This document shows, in pieces, positions 47,707-57,978 of a stretch of DNA of 64,000 nt (positions are counted from its first letter, which is position 1; the number at the start of each line of letters is the position of its first letter). The DNA is from Glebionis coronaria (lineage: Eukaryota; Streptophyta; Magnoliopsida; Asterales; Asteraceae): positions 25,447,394 through 25,511,393 of the forward strand of contig CM046882.1 in assembly GCA_025667525.1 (NCBI GenBank), in the 5' to 3' direction. Position numbers and translations under genes: made by a program. The notes beneath the pieces are model-generated. The model did not search any database, was not told where the DNA came from, and worked only from the letters and a program-made list of their open reading frames with translations.

Positions 47707-48862
47707 ATGACGGTTTCTCTTCCAGAAGACGTAATCTTGTTTCAGATTCTCACACGGGTTCCACCAAAATCTGCAGTCCGCTTTAAGTGTGTCTCCAAAC
47801 AATGGAACTCTTTCCTAACATCAGACAGATTCAGAGAGATGCACAACGACCACAACCTTCTAAAAGACTACGTATACCACCAACTAAAAGACCAAAACCT
47901 TTTCTTTCTTTCTGAAAAGGCAGCAAGGTTATACACCATCGAATGTGAATCGCCGCCTGATAAAGCTCCCTGCAGGCGCCGTTTACCACAATTCATAGCC
48001 CGTCCTCCTAAATATATACATATACTAACATCTTGTCACTGGCTGGTATGTTTACGCATAGAAAATAATGTACCCAAAAGAAAAAGGAATGTACCTAGAG
48101 ACTTTGATATTATTTTGTGGAATCCTGTGACAGCCGAGTATAAGAGATTGTCTAGACCATCAATTCCTGATCACATGGAATGCTACGAAGGTTCTGGATA
48201 CGGATTGTATTACAGCTCAGATGAAGACGAGTAGAAGCTTCTAGTTGTAACAGGTTCTAACAATGTTTACATATACTCTTTGAAATCTGACTCATTGAGA
48301 GAAATATGGACACGAAGAAATTTCTCTATCAAGTTCTGACTTGGAGACCAGGTTTTTGCTTGAGCAATTATCTCTATTTTCTGTCTGGCAGTTATAACAT
48401 TAAAGGTTCAATGAGGTTTGACACAAAAACTAATACGTTTCGTGAGATAAAAACTCCCCCTGTAGCCTATTATATAGTGATGGAAGAACATCCATTACTG
48501 TTCAAAAAGGGTCCAATCATTTATATTACATGCACACTGCAGATGAAGATATCTGGAGTAAGGTGGTAACCTATCAGCTCCTTGCCAATTATGATACTCG
48601 TTTTATGTGTCTTTTGCACATGATGAGAAATGGAAACTTACTGATGATAGATTACAGAGATTTCATCAAGAGAAGGTATACGTACTGAAGAGAAAAAAGA
48701 CTGCCAGGAGAGCAAATGCAAGAAAGACGAATACAAATTGTTGTATAACTCCGAGACTTAAGTTGGTAACCCTAAGAAAGTCATATATACCGAGACGTTT
48801 GTGTCACCTAACCGGTATATATGAAGTAGCATCTATCACCATGAATCATACTCTTTCAAAAT
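47707..48862 (+). pseudogene. F-box protein gene, disrupted (copy A, sense member)
   Basis: The ATG at 47707 opens MTVSLPEDVILFQILTRVPP, with the F-box, VSKQWNSFLTSDRF and the F-box-associated region (ILWNPVTAEYKRLSRPS). A TAG at 48232 follows YYSSDEDE. Homologous text then continues in frame as KLLVVTGSNNVYIYSLKSDS. It next moves to another frame (YLYFLSGSYNIKGSMRFDT, REIKTPPVAYYIV) and ends at TETFV-like sequence near 48800. A full gene would encode roughly 380 residues. With one nonsense codon and at least one frameshift, only a 175-residue truncated F-box protein can be made. Start chosen at the first ATG before the F-box. Confidence 0.85.
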
Positions 48863-48869
48863 AAGTATC

Positions 48870-49672
48870 CTTAAAAGAATCAAGAATAATCTATTTGATT
48901 ATCTCAAGTTCGGTGTGCTATCATTTCTTAAAGACTAACTTTTAATGCTCGTGCATCCATGGAGATTAGTCGTAACATGTTTATGTATCGAATTTAAAAG
49001 TACATCTGATATTTATGTTTTTGATTTTATTTAGTTTATAATTTGTGTTGTAGATAGCATCCTTATACATTTGTGAATGTGAAATTAGTAATGTAGTATG
49101 TTCCTCGCGACTTGTTTTGCATGGCATCAAAACACCCTCACTCGTACATAAGTGGGGTTACATATTTCTCTATATAATACCAATGCAAACAAAGAGAAAA
49201 AAAAATCCCATGGCTTGGGCCGGTAATGGTGACGTGAGGAGGTTTGAGACGAGACATAGTATGGTGCATGGTATGACACCACCAAAAGCGAAAAATCAAA
49301 ACCCACTGGCGCCTAAAATGATACTAGGCAACGCGTTATTTATGAAAAAAAGATTTCGCTAAGCCTTTTTTTGTGACTTTCTGTTTGTTTGTTTGTGAGT
49401 AAGGGAGTATTTTTTTTAAACATATAACATGTTATTGGTATTTTTGTTACTTTTATGAAAGTATGAAATTTTAGTTGTTAATGTGTCAAAAGAAAGGAGA
49501 TTAAATGATGATGAAATGACAAACGAATAACATGATGTTAGGACAATGTCACCTAGAAGCTTCGTTTGTCCTTTTCAAATATGAAAACTTTATCATTCAA
49601 AGCAAGTAGTGGTACGTATGTTTTTATCTTTTTCATGCATCGATGTCAATCAAACGTTGAGTTTAAGGAGAC
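48870..49672. other. Intergenic DNA
   Basis: The start (48880-49080) resembles, in reverse orientation, the spacer at 46.1-46.3 kb, so the F-box flank is also inverted-repeat related. No gene is recognised. Confidence 0.35.
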
Positions 49673-49919
49673 TTAGGGTATGTTTGTAATACTGGCGGAA
49701 GCTTGAGTAAACTGTTAGAGTTATGTGTTGAAGCACATTGTTGGAGCTTTTTTAAACGCTACACATAAAAGCATTTCATTTAATAGCTTATTTTTCACAT
49801 GTTATTGCAAGTTATGTCAATCAAACGGGGCTTATTTTGTAGAGTATCTTATATTTTACAGAACAATAAGTTTATGATTCGATAAGCTCTCGTAAACTTA
49901 CACCTTAAACATACCCTAA
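49673..49919. repeat. MITE-like element with 13-bp perfect terminal inverted repeats
   Basis: TTAGGGTATGTTT at 49673 is the exact reverse complement of AAACATACCCTAA ending at 49919, giving a 247-bp non-coding, AT-rich unit. Size and ends fit a MITE. No unambiguous target duplication is visible, so the superfamily is not assigned. Confidence 0.65.
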
Positions 49920-50564
49920 AAGTCGCATAAGCATTGTTATATCGATTTTCTTTTTCTACAGTAAACTATACCACTAACATCCTAACTCAGCATAGTAAAG
50001 CAATCAACTTAATCGCCAAAACATACCCCACAAAAACTATCTAATAGAAATATACACACAAGACAAACGTCAAGACTCTATAGCAAGGTAATACGCGTTT
50101 TGCGCCGGTGCTAGCAAGGACGAAAACCGAGTCTTAAAGAACTTATTATGGCTCGTCTCCAATGGTAACGAAATGACGGATCGCTTTCAATAAAGGAACT
50201 ATCTAGGAAGATAACCATCTTACATAAGACACCTACTTAGACTATTAAAATAATCAATTGACTCATCACACTTGGTCATTAAGAGTGTTTTTAAGAAGGT
50301 TCTTATCAGTTTATCACATGCGAAAGATTTTAGGGTTCAAGTTTTTTTCGTAAAAATTTTCTTTCAAGGTAAAAATCTATGGATCCAACTTAATAACTAT
50401 ATTAATTCGTCATTCTAAAAAGAGCTTAGACTAATAAAGTATTAATTATTTCTAAGATAAGATAGTACTAGTTTACGTGAGTTTCCAAGCTAAAGATTAA
50501 CGAGTCTTACATCATGATTTTATTATTTAAGCTTGTCACAACTTGTTTTTGATACTACTACTAC
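49920..50564. other. Intergenic DNA
   Basis: AT-rich sequence without recognised genes or repeats. Confidence 0.3.
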
Positions 50565-52052
50565 TTTTTTTTTGAACGGCAACTTTATTAGGAAAAAACT
50601 AGCAAGGAGCTAGTAATTTACAAAGAAATAAAAAAAGGGTGTTGAAGCCAACTATCCCATGAAAAATAACTTTTACATCTAGAATTACACCAAAGAAAAG
50701 AAAGCGCAACAAAATCATCAAAAATTGTATCTTTCTGAGGCTTCTTAGTCGCGAACAATAACTCGTTCCTGAATTTCCAGATACTCCACCACGTGACATA
50801 AAAACACCTTCCAATATAGTTTTAGTGTTACATCCTAATCTAATTGACTTGAACCAGGAAAGCCAATCAGAGTATGAGCCAATAGGCGACCAGCTGATAT
50901 TCCACCAACGACACACAAGACGATAAATATCCAAAGCCATAGGACAACTGAAAAGAAGATGGGAAAGATCTTCAGCAGCAGAATCACAAACTGGGCAAGA
51001 TGTTGAAGAAAGGATGACGCCCTAGAAACCAAATTCACCCTCGTTGGTAATCGATCAAGGAACACTTTCCAAGCGAACACATTTACTTTTGACGGAATTA
51101 ACTTGATCCATCTCGTAGCCTGATCCTCCTTGGGCAGAAAAAGAGCATCTAATAGAATACGAGCATCTTTAACCCAAAACTCACCAAAACCATTTAGATC
51201 CCAACACCATCGATCACTAGAGTTAGACAAAATAGTGGAGCCAACAAGTTCCTGTAGTTGATCGAATTGGGAGGCCTCAACCCCTCCTCTGACCTGACGA
51301 CGAAACGAGAAATCCAAAGTATTCACAATTTTAGAAGCAACAGTACATACCTTGTTTGTTTCCAGTGAAAAGACGCGTGGAAACCGCAAGCTAAGTTTCT
51401 GATCACCTATCCAAACACCATCCCAAAAACTTGTGTGAATCCCATTACCAATGCGTCTTTTACAATGAGATATAAGGTCAACACCTTGGGCTTTAAGAAC
51501 CTCCACTTCACGAATAATAGAACTCCAAATCGAAGACCCAAAAGACTTACAAGGTTGGATATTCGTCCACTCACCGACAAACATCACATCGTCCGCGTAA
51601 AAAAGGTGAGAGATCATAAAAGAGTTATTAATTTGCATACCTTTGAATATACCTGCCTCTACAACGCGAGTAAAAGACAAGTGCAAAGATTCCATAACGA
51701 GAAGAAAAATATACAGAGCCAAGGGATCACCTTGCTTTAACCCACAATGAAACTCAAATTCGTTAGTTGGACTACCATTTATTAATATAGAAGCCATACC
51801 AGAAGATAGAGTACCACGAATCCAAGCACGCCATTTTGTGCCAAATCCAAAAGATTGAAGAAGGTCATCCAAATAATCCTATCTAATCGAGTCATAAGCT
51901 TTGGCGAAGTCAACTTTGAAAATCATGGTCTGTTTCTTCTTATGTTTACACCAAGACAATAACTCATTTATAATGAAAGGCCCGTCAAGAATCTGCCTAT
52001 TTGGAAGAAAAGCAGTTTGAACATCCGAAACAAGGTTCGATATCACCACAGA
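50565..52052 (-). mobile_element. LINE fragment with reverse transcriptase, 5'-truncated and mutated
   Basis: On the minus strand the LINE reverse transcriptase appears in order: FLPNRQILDGPFIINELLSW, KVDFAKAYDSIR, a TAG where Trp is expected, DYLDDLLQSFGFGTKWRAWI, GLKQGDP, FYADDVMFVGEW. The catalytic YADD is intact. A deletion then joins the RT core to the terminal zf-RVT-like part (FWDGVWIGDQKLSLRFPRVF, FLDRLPTRVNLVSR). The 3' end has an A-run (T-run 50565-50573 on the plus strand). It is non-functional. Its 5' end touches the start of segmental copy B at 52053. Confidence 0.88.
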
Positions 52053-52636
52053 AAGATGATACTATGTAATCATTGTTTTCTTTCTTTTTATTTCGGCTTT
52101 TTGAGCTTATTCTGGGTTTATTATATACTCCAGTTTATCATATCCTAATAAGCCAAAACCCAAATAAGCTCATAAGCCCATATATAATAAGCTGAAACAA
52201 GCACCCCACATATGTATCCTATATATATATTAATTCATGTTTAGGAGCTTTTTGTTTTGGCTTATTTGGTTTTCGGCTTATGTTTCGTAAGCTCGCAATT
52301 TGAAACAAACACCCCCTTTAGTTTGTCTAGCAGGATGATTATGGAGGACGACGACGAGGTAAATTATTATTAATGTGAAACGGGTCAAATGAAGCTAAGA
52401 ACGAGCTAATCGAGTCAAATGCATCAACCTAACTATAATTGGGTCAAATGCATTTGTAAATTGTTAAGAATCTAAAGAAAATGACCAAAAATGTATCATC
52501 TGGTTATAATTGGCCCGTTACCCGAGCAGATATTTGTTATCCAATATGTAAGGGTTATGGGGATAGTGGCAGCTTGGTTTATTAGTCAACATCAGATGTC
52601 CAGGGAATGGTGTTATATTATATGTAAGGGTTATCG

Positions 52637-52870
52637 CTACATCAGCAGGCAGGCAGTCTTGCAACAGTTTTCCACTTTCGTTGGTCTTCTGATAACTACA
52701 CAGATGCCTCTGAGATCTTTTACATGCCTAAGAGAGAGAACGATGAGAGATTGGGCTTTGTTTGCAGACTTCCGAGCTTGATAAAACTCTGGCTGTTCCA
52801 TCTCAGCTTTCCAACCTTTACAAACTAATTTCAAACCAGGAATTTTACTGAATGGACTCCATATGAATTA
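52637..52870 (-). pseudogene. Possible F-box/kelch-type fragment, copy B
   Basis: Almost identical to 9960-10200. It reads LVCKGWKAEMEQPEFYQ on the minus strand, with a 1-base deletion upstream relative to copy A (ATGGACTCC against ATGGGACTCC). Confidence 0.35.
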
Positions 52871-52974
52871 AGCACTCAACACCCAGATCACGTGTAATAT
52901 ATGTTCTCAGGTTTTATGTTAAAATATATTGTAGAAATATTGCTATTATTCTATTACAGTGCAGTGTCATGCTC

Positions 52975-53700
52975 ACGACCCCTCTAAATTTCCGAGGCGA
53001 CAGATATTTGTCTTTAAGTTCAAGGCATTCTTTACAGGCTGATGACAATGTATAACTAACAAAGCCTTTTGCTTAAGATGCTCTTGACACTTGCGCGTAC
53101 TCCTCTTCGTTGGTTGGGTCCATGCAGTATGAAACAAAAAACTAGTACTAATCGCCTTCCTTATCTTTGTGTAATACTTTCCAGCACCACTGAAAAGAAA
53201 AATTGTTTCTTTTCCAAGCGTTATAAACAGTAAGAAAATTGAGATGATCACTCTCGGGCTGTAAAAAATGTTTCCAGTCTGAATCATAGCAATAATCGTC
53301 AAAATCTCGTCACTACAACCCAAATCTATGCTTGCAAGGAGCACCTTTGATAAAGGAGATTCCAACGGAAACTATACCATTTTCCTACCCAATTTGGTGA
53401 GAGACCTTCCTCATCCATTGCTACGAGGTTGTACAGTTGTTGCATAGCAGATATAAGATCTTGTGGACCAAAAAGGTAGTTTATCACAATGCTTTAAAAG
53501 TTAGAGTAGTGACGCCAAGATTGATCCTCTGAAATCTGAAAATCGATGACAAGTGATTCGAGCCGAAGCTTCGGGTTATGCACATTGTGTTTACCAAGAC
53601 CAGGATACGCAATAAGTGCAGCCTTAAAGTAATCAGTTTCTGGATGTTTGATATAGTATATCTTCACAGGATACTGAAAAATAATCATAAAACTTCTTTA
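52975..53700 (-). pseudogene. DEAH-box RNA helicase (PRP22/DHX8-like) relic, copy B
   Basis: Read on the minus strand, helicase motifs appear in the normal order. YPVKIYYIKHPETDYFKAAL (53680-53620) matches PVEILYTKQPESDYLDAAL. GPQDLISAMQQLYNL and MDEEG follow (53470-53410), then [20 protein letters not shown] and [16 protein letters not shown] (53360-53265), and [20 protein letters not shown] (53200-53140). Introns and several exons are missing or scrambled, and stops interrupt. A piece of about 200 bp present in copy A (DPQAGY to RQPDWVIYHE and beyond) is lost here between two GGGTC motifs. The parent gene would be a spliceosomal ATP-dependent helicase. Confidence 0.85.
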
Positions 53701-54150
53701 CACTTGCAGATGTGGCAATTTTTGATAAGTTGTGTGACAATAGTCCAAAGAGAACATCTGTATTAACTGATCCAGCTCGTCAAGGATGATTAACGAGTAC
53801 TGAGATAGATTCTCGTCAAGGTCCTGTATTTAGTTAGAAATGATCTATGGTTTGTATGTTGGATTCATCGTTGTATTTGACTACTTCTAGGCTATTGACA
53901 ACACCATGTCACGATGCTAGAGAATTAACTTTGGCTTCGTCAAAAATAGAGAAAAACGAAGATCTCCAATCAGAACTCTTCTTCATGATAAGAGAGCCGT
54001 CAACGTAGTTGTGAACGTAGCAAAGTCTTGATAAATCTTTCGGACCCGTTTCACCTACAAAATTATTAATCGAGGTCTTGCTCTCTTTGGTGCCTTTTCT
54101 AGTACAATTTTTGCTTAAGTTCAGGCTTTTAGAGCACGCACGTTACTAGA
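53701..54150. other. Flank of helicase relic before the tRNA array
   Basis: No feature can be assigned. It might contain further decayed helicase introns. Confidence 0.3.
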
Positions 54151-54163
54151 GAAGAAATAACTT

Positions 54164-54207
54164 GTCTCACACACTAGTGGTCCCCGGTTGGAACCCGGGC
54201 TCAGACA
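54164..54207 (+). pseudogene. tRNA-Val-like 3' fragment
   Basis: The acceptor 5' strand start GTCT is fused to the anticodon arm (CACACACTAG) and T-arm. The D-arm is gone and box B has GGTTGGAACC. Confidence 0.75.
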
Positions 54208-54410
54208 CTCTTTTTATACAATTTTTTTTTTGGTTTTGATTATTACATATTCAACTCTGTTCAAAATATTTGTATGGGAAGGATGTTACCCATCGAAGTA
54301 CCCATGCAAACTCTCGCGACGAGAAGTTAGTCTACTTGTCAAAAGATGATAAAAAAATAAAAATAAAAACGAGCTTATATAATACGGAGTGATTTGAGAA
54401 GAAATAACTT

Positions 54411-54484
54411 GTCTGGGTGGTGTAGTTGGTTATCACGCTAGTCTCACACACTAGTGGTCCCCGGTTCGAACCCGGGCTCAGACA
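54411..54484 (+). tRNA. tRNA-Val-like gene, anticodon CAC
   Basis: Full cloverleaf. Loop CTCACAC gives CAC, still a valine anticodon. Box A and B intact, acceptor paired, T-run terminator present, TATATAATA about 35 bp upstream. Confidence 0.7.
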
Positions 54485-54683
54485 CTCTTTTTATACAATT
54501 TTTTTTTGGTTTTGATTATTACATATTGAACTCGGATCAAAATATTTGTATGGGAATGATGTTACCCATCGAAGTACCTATGCAAACTCTCACGAGAGGT
54601 TAGTCTACTCGTCAAAAGATGATAAAAAAATAAAAATAAAAACGAGCTTATATAATATGGAGTGATTAGAGAAGAAATAACTT

Positions 54684-54757
54684 GTCTGGGTGGTGTAGTT
54701 GGTTATCACGCTAGTCTCACACACTAGTGGTCCTCGGTTCGAACCCGGGCTCAGACA
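54684..54757 (+). tRNA. tRNA-Val-like gene, anticodon CAC
   Basis: As the previous unit, with one T-stem wobble (CTCGG against CCGGG). Terminator CTCTTTTTT. The upstream TATA region reads TATATAATATGG. Confidence 0.68.
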
Positions 54758-54965
54758 CTCTTTTTTAAACAATTTTTTTTTGGTTTTGATTATTACATAT
54801 TGAAGATCTTGTCACTCTCTTCAAAAAATTTGTATGGGAAGGATGTTACCCATCGAAGTACCCATGCAAACTCTCGTGAAAGGTTAGTCTACTTGTCAAA
54901 AGGTGATAAAAAAAATAATAAAAACGAGCTTATATAATACGGAGTGATTAGAGAAGAAATAACTT

Positions 54966-55017
54966 GTCTGCTAGTCTAACACACTAGTGGTCCCCGGTTC
55001 GAACCCGGGCTCAGACA
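54966..55017 (+). pseudogene. tRNA-Val-like copy lacking the D-arm
   Basis: GTCTG joins directly to CTAGTCTAACACACTAG, removing 22 bases with box A. The T-arm, acceptor 3' strand and terminator remain. The same deletion recurs at 56342, one higher-order repeat away. Confidence 0.85.
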
Positions 55018-55224
55018 CTTTTTTTTATACATTTTTTTTGGTTTTGATTATTAGATATTGAAGATCTTGTCACTCTCTTCAAAAAAATTGTATGGGAAGG
55101 ATGTTACCCATCGAAGTACCCATGCAAACTCTCGCGGAAGGTTAGTCTACTTGTCAAAAGGTGATAAAAAAAACAAAAAAAAACGAGCTTATATAATATG
55201 GAGTGATTAGAGAAGAAATAACTT

Positions 55225-55297
55225 GTCTGGGTGGTGTAGTTGGTTATCACGCTAGTCTAACACACTAGTGGTCCCGGTTCGAACCCGGGCGCAGATA
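55225..55297 (+). tRNA. tRNA-Val-like copy, anticodon AAC, 73 nt
   Basis: One C is missing before the T-stem (GGTCCCGG). The acceptor strand CGCAGAT pairs with GTCTGGG except for one G-G, with a terminal G-U. Box A and B intact. Same variant as 56606. Confidence 0.55.
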
Positions 55298-55505
55298 CTC
55301 TTTTTTATACAATTTTTTTTTGGTTTTGATTATTACATATTGAAGATCTTGTCACTCTGTTCAAAAAATTTGTATGGGAAGGATGTTACCCATCGAAGTA
55401 CCCATGCAAACTCTCGTGGGAGGTTAGTCTACTTGTTAAAAGGTGATAAAAAAATAATAATAAACGAGCTTATATAATACGGAGTGATTAGAGAAGAAAT
55501 AACTT

Positions 55506-55579
55506 ATCTGGGTGGTGTAGTTGGTTATCACGCTAGTCTAACACACTAGTGGTCCCCAGTTCGAACCCGGGCTCAGACA
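55506..55579 (+). tRNA. tRNA-Val-like copy, anticodon AAC, first base A
   Basis: The acceptor begins ATCTGGG, so the first pair is A-C. The T-stem has CCCAG, and box B reads AGTTCGAACC. Terminator present. Equivalent to 56888. Confidence 0.5.
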
Positions 55580-55785
55580 CTCTTTTTTAAACAATTTTTT
55601 GGTTTTGAGTATTACATATTGAAGATCTTGTCACTCTGTTCAGAAAAATTGTATGGGAAGGATGTTACCCATCGAAGTACCCATGCAAACTCTCGGGGGA
55701 GGTTAGTCTACTTGTCAAAATGTGATAAAAAAACAAAAAAAAAACGAGCTTATATAATACAGAGTGATTAGAGAAGAAATAACTT

Positions 55786-55859
55786 GTCTGGGTGGTGTAG
55801 TTGGTTATCACGCTAGTCTAACACACTAGTGGTCCCCGGTTCGAACCTGGGCTCAGACA
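55786..55859 (+). tRNA. tRNA-Val-like gene, anticodon AAC
   Basis: Full cloverleaf with one T-stem wobble (CTGGG). Boxes, TATA-like element and T-run all present. Confidence 0.7.
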
Positions 55860-56061
55860 CTCTTTTTTATACAATTTTTTTTTGTTTTGATTATTCCGTA
55901 TTAAAGATCTTGTCACTCTGTTCAAAAAATTTGTATGGGAAGGATGTTACCCATCGAAGTAACCATGCAAACTCTCGTGGGATAGTCTACTTGTTAAAAG
56001 GTGATAAAAAATATTAAAAACGAGCTTATATAGTACGGAGTGATTAGAGAAGAAATAACTT

Positions 56062-56135
56062 GTCTGGGTGGTGTAGTTGGTTATCACGCTAGTCTAACAC
56101 ACTAGTGGTCCCCGGTTCGAACCCGGGCTCAGACA
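56062..56135 (+). tRNA. tRNA-Val-like gene, anticodon AAC
   Basis: This is the consensus copy. All stems pair (one G-U in the acceptor). Box A is TGGTGTAGTTGG, box B is GGTTCGAACC, the loop is CTAACAC, the discriminator is A, and a six-T terminator follows. It is the best candidate for a functional gene in the array. Confidence 0.75.
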
Positions 56136-56341
56136 CTCTTTTTTAAACAATTTTTTTTGGTTTTGATTATTACATATTGAAGATCTTGTCACTCTGTTCA
56201 AAAAATTTGTATGGGAAGGATGTTACCCATCGAAGTACCCATGCAAACTCTCGTGAAAGGTTAGTCTACTTGTCAAAAGGTGATAAAAAAATAATAAAAA
56301 CGAGCTTATATAATACGGAGTGATTAGAGAAGAAATAACTT

Positions 56342-56397
56342 GTCTGCTAGTCTAACACACTAGTGGTCGATCCCCGGTTCGAACCCGGGCTCAGACA
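56342..56397 (+). pseudogene. tRNA-Val-like copy lacking the D-arm, with a 4-base insertion
   Basis: Same D-arm deletion as at 54966, plus an extra CGAT (GGTCGATCCCC) in the variable region. Confidence 0.85.
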
Positions 56398-56605
56398 CTT
56401 TTTTTTATACATTTTTTTTTTGGTTTTGATTATTTCATATTGAAGATCTTGTCACTCTCTTCAGAGAAATTGTATGGGAAGGATGTTACCCATCGAAGTA
56501 CCCATGCAAACTCTCGCGGAAGGTTAGTCTACTTGTCAAAAGGTGATAAAAAAAACAAAAAAAACGAGCTTATATAATATGGAGTGATTAGAGAAGAAAT
56601 AACTT

Positions 56606-56678
56606 GTCTGGGTGGTGTAGTTGGTTATCACGCTAGTCTAACACACTAGTGGTCCCGGTTCGAACCCGGGCGCAGATA
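56606..56678 (+). tRNA. tRNA-Val-like copy, anticodon AAC, 73 nt
   Basis: Same one-base loss and CGCAGAT acceptor strand as 55225. Confidence 0.55.
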
Positions 56679-56887
56679 CTCTTTTTTATACAATTTTTTT
56701 TTGGTTTTGATTATTACATATTGAAGATCTTGTCACTCTGTTCAAAAAATTTGTATGGGAAGGATGTTACCCATCGAAGTACCCATGCATACTCTCGTGG
56801 GAGGTTAGTCTACTTGTTAAAAGGTGATAAAAAAAATAATAAAAAACGAGCTTATATAATACGGAGTGATTAGAGAAGAAATAACTT

Positions 56888-56961
56888 ATCTGGGTGGTGT
56901 AGTTGGTTATCACGCTAGTCTAACACACTAGTGGTCCCCGGTTCGAACCCGGGCTCAGACA
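56888..56961 (+). tRNA. tRNA-Val-like copy, anticodon AAC, first base A
   Basis: Acceptor starts ATCTGGG as in 55506, but the T-stem and box B are consensus. Terminator present. Confidence 0.58.
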
Positions 56962-57166
56962 CTCTTTTTTATACAATTTTTTGGTTTTGATTATTACATA
57001 TTGAAGATCTTGTCACTCTGTTCAGAAAAATTGTATGGGAAGGATGTTACCCATCGAAGTACCCATGCAAACTCTCGCGGGAAGATAGTCTACTTGTCAA
57101 AATGTGATAAAAAAACAAAAAAAAACGAGCTTATATAATACGGAGTGATTAGAGAAGAAATAACTT

Positions 57167-57240
57167 GTCTGGGTGGTGTAGTTGGTTATCACGCTAGTCT
57201 AACACACTAGTGGTCCCCGGTTCGAACCCGGGCTCACACA
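57167..57240 (+). tRNA. tRNA-Val-like gene, anticodon AAC
   Basis: Consensus except CTCACAC in the acceptor 3' strand (one mismatch), shared with its duplicate at 10948. Confidence 0.62.
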
Positions 57241-57449
57241 CTCTTTTTTATACAATTTTTTTTTTGGTTTTGATTATTACATATTGAAGATCTTGTCACT
57301 CTGTTCAAAAAATTTGTATGGGAAGGATGTTACCCATCGAAGTACCCATGCAAACTCTTGTGGGAGGTTAGTCTACTTGTTAAAAGGTGATAATAAAAAT
57401 AATAAAAATGAGCTTATATAATACGGAGTTTTTAGAGAAGAAATAACTT

Positions 57450-57523
57450 GTCTGGGTGTTGTAGTTGGTTATCACGATAGTGTAACACACTAGTGGTCCC
57501 CGGTTTGAACCCGGGCTCAGACA
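57450..57523 (+). pseudogene. tRNA-Val-like copy, no terminator
   Basis: Same lesions as 11232: altered box A (TTGTAG), box B GGTTTGAACC, anticodon-stem mismatch. About 110 bp containing the T-run are missing, so the next unit begins only 172 bp on. Confidence 0.68.
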
Positions 57524-57621
57524 CTCGCGGGAGGTTAGTCTACTTGTCAAAAGGTGAGAAAAAATAAAAATGCAAACGAGCTTATATAATACGGAGTGAT
57601 TAGAGAAGAAATTAATAACTT

Positions 57622-57695
57622 GTCTGGGTGGTGTAGTTGGTTATCACACTAGTCTAAGACACTAGTGGTCCCCGGTTCGAACTAGGGCTCAGACA
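57622..57695 (+). tRNA. tRNA-Val-like copy with anticodon AAG
   Basis: Loop CTAAGAC, T-stem 3' strand TAGGG, acceptor CTCAGAC intact. It is the duplicate of 11404 and lies in the unit that received the CACTA insertion in copy A. Confidence 0.52.
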
Positions 57696-57805
57696 CTCTT
57701 TTTTATACAATTTTTTTTTGGTTTTGATTATTACATATTGAAGATCTTGTCACTCTGTTCAAAAAAATTGTATGGGAAGGATGTTACCCATCAAAGTACT
57801 CATGT

Positions 57806-57822
57806 AAACTCTCGCGGGAGGT
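57806..57822. other. Empty site of the CACTA insertion
   Basis: The copy-A sequence breaks after ...ACTCATGTA (11588) and resumes at TTAGTCTAC (45287). Here the same two pieces are joined by 15 bases, AACTCTCGCGGGAGG (57807-57821), which are missing next to the transposon's damaged right end. Confidence 0.88.
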
Positions 57823-57904
57823 TAGTCTACTTATCAAAAGGGGATAAAAAATAAAAATAAAAACAAGCTTATATAATACGGAGTGGCTAGATAAGAAATA
57901 AGTT

Positions 57905-57978
57905 GTCTGGGTAGTGTAGTTGGTTATCACGCTAGTCTAACACACTAGTGGTCCCCGGTTCGAACCCGGGCTCAGACA
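57905..57978 (+). tRNA. tRNA-Val-like gene, anticodon AAC
   Basis: Duplicate of 45370, with the same TAGTGTAG box A variant and intact stems. It is the last unit of the array. Confidence 0.7.

Larger units (their letters stand above)
45287..48190. repeat. Segmental duplication, copy A right part (paired with 57822-60732)
   Basis: It is nearly identical to 57822-60732, with the same order: one tRNA-Val unit, a downstream spacer, and a divergent F-box pair. Only a few one- to several-base differences were seen (for example GAAATCACG against GAAATGCACG, GAGTTAATTATG against GAGTTATGCTTATG). The paired match stops at 48190/60732 where a copia element interrupts copy B. Confidence 0.9.
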
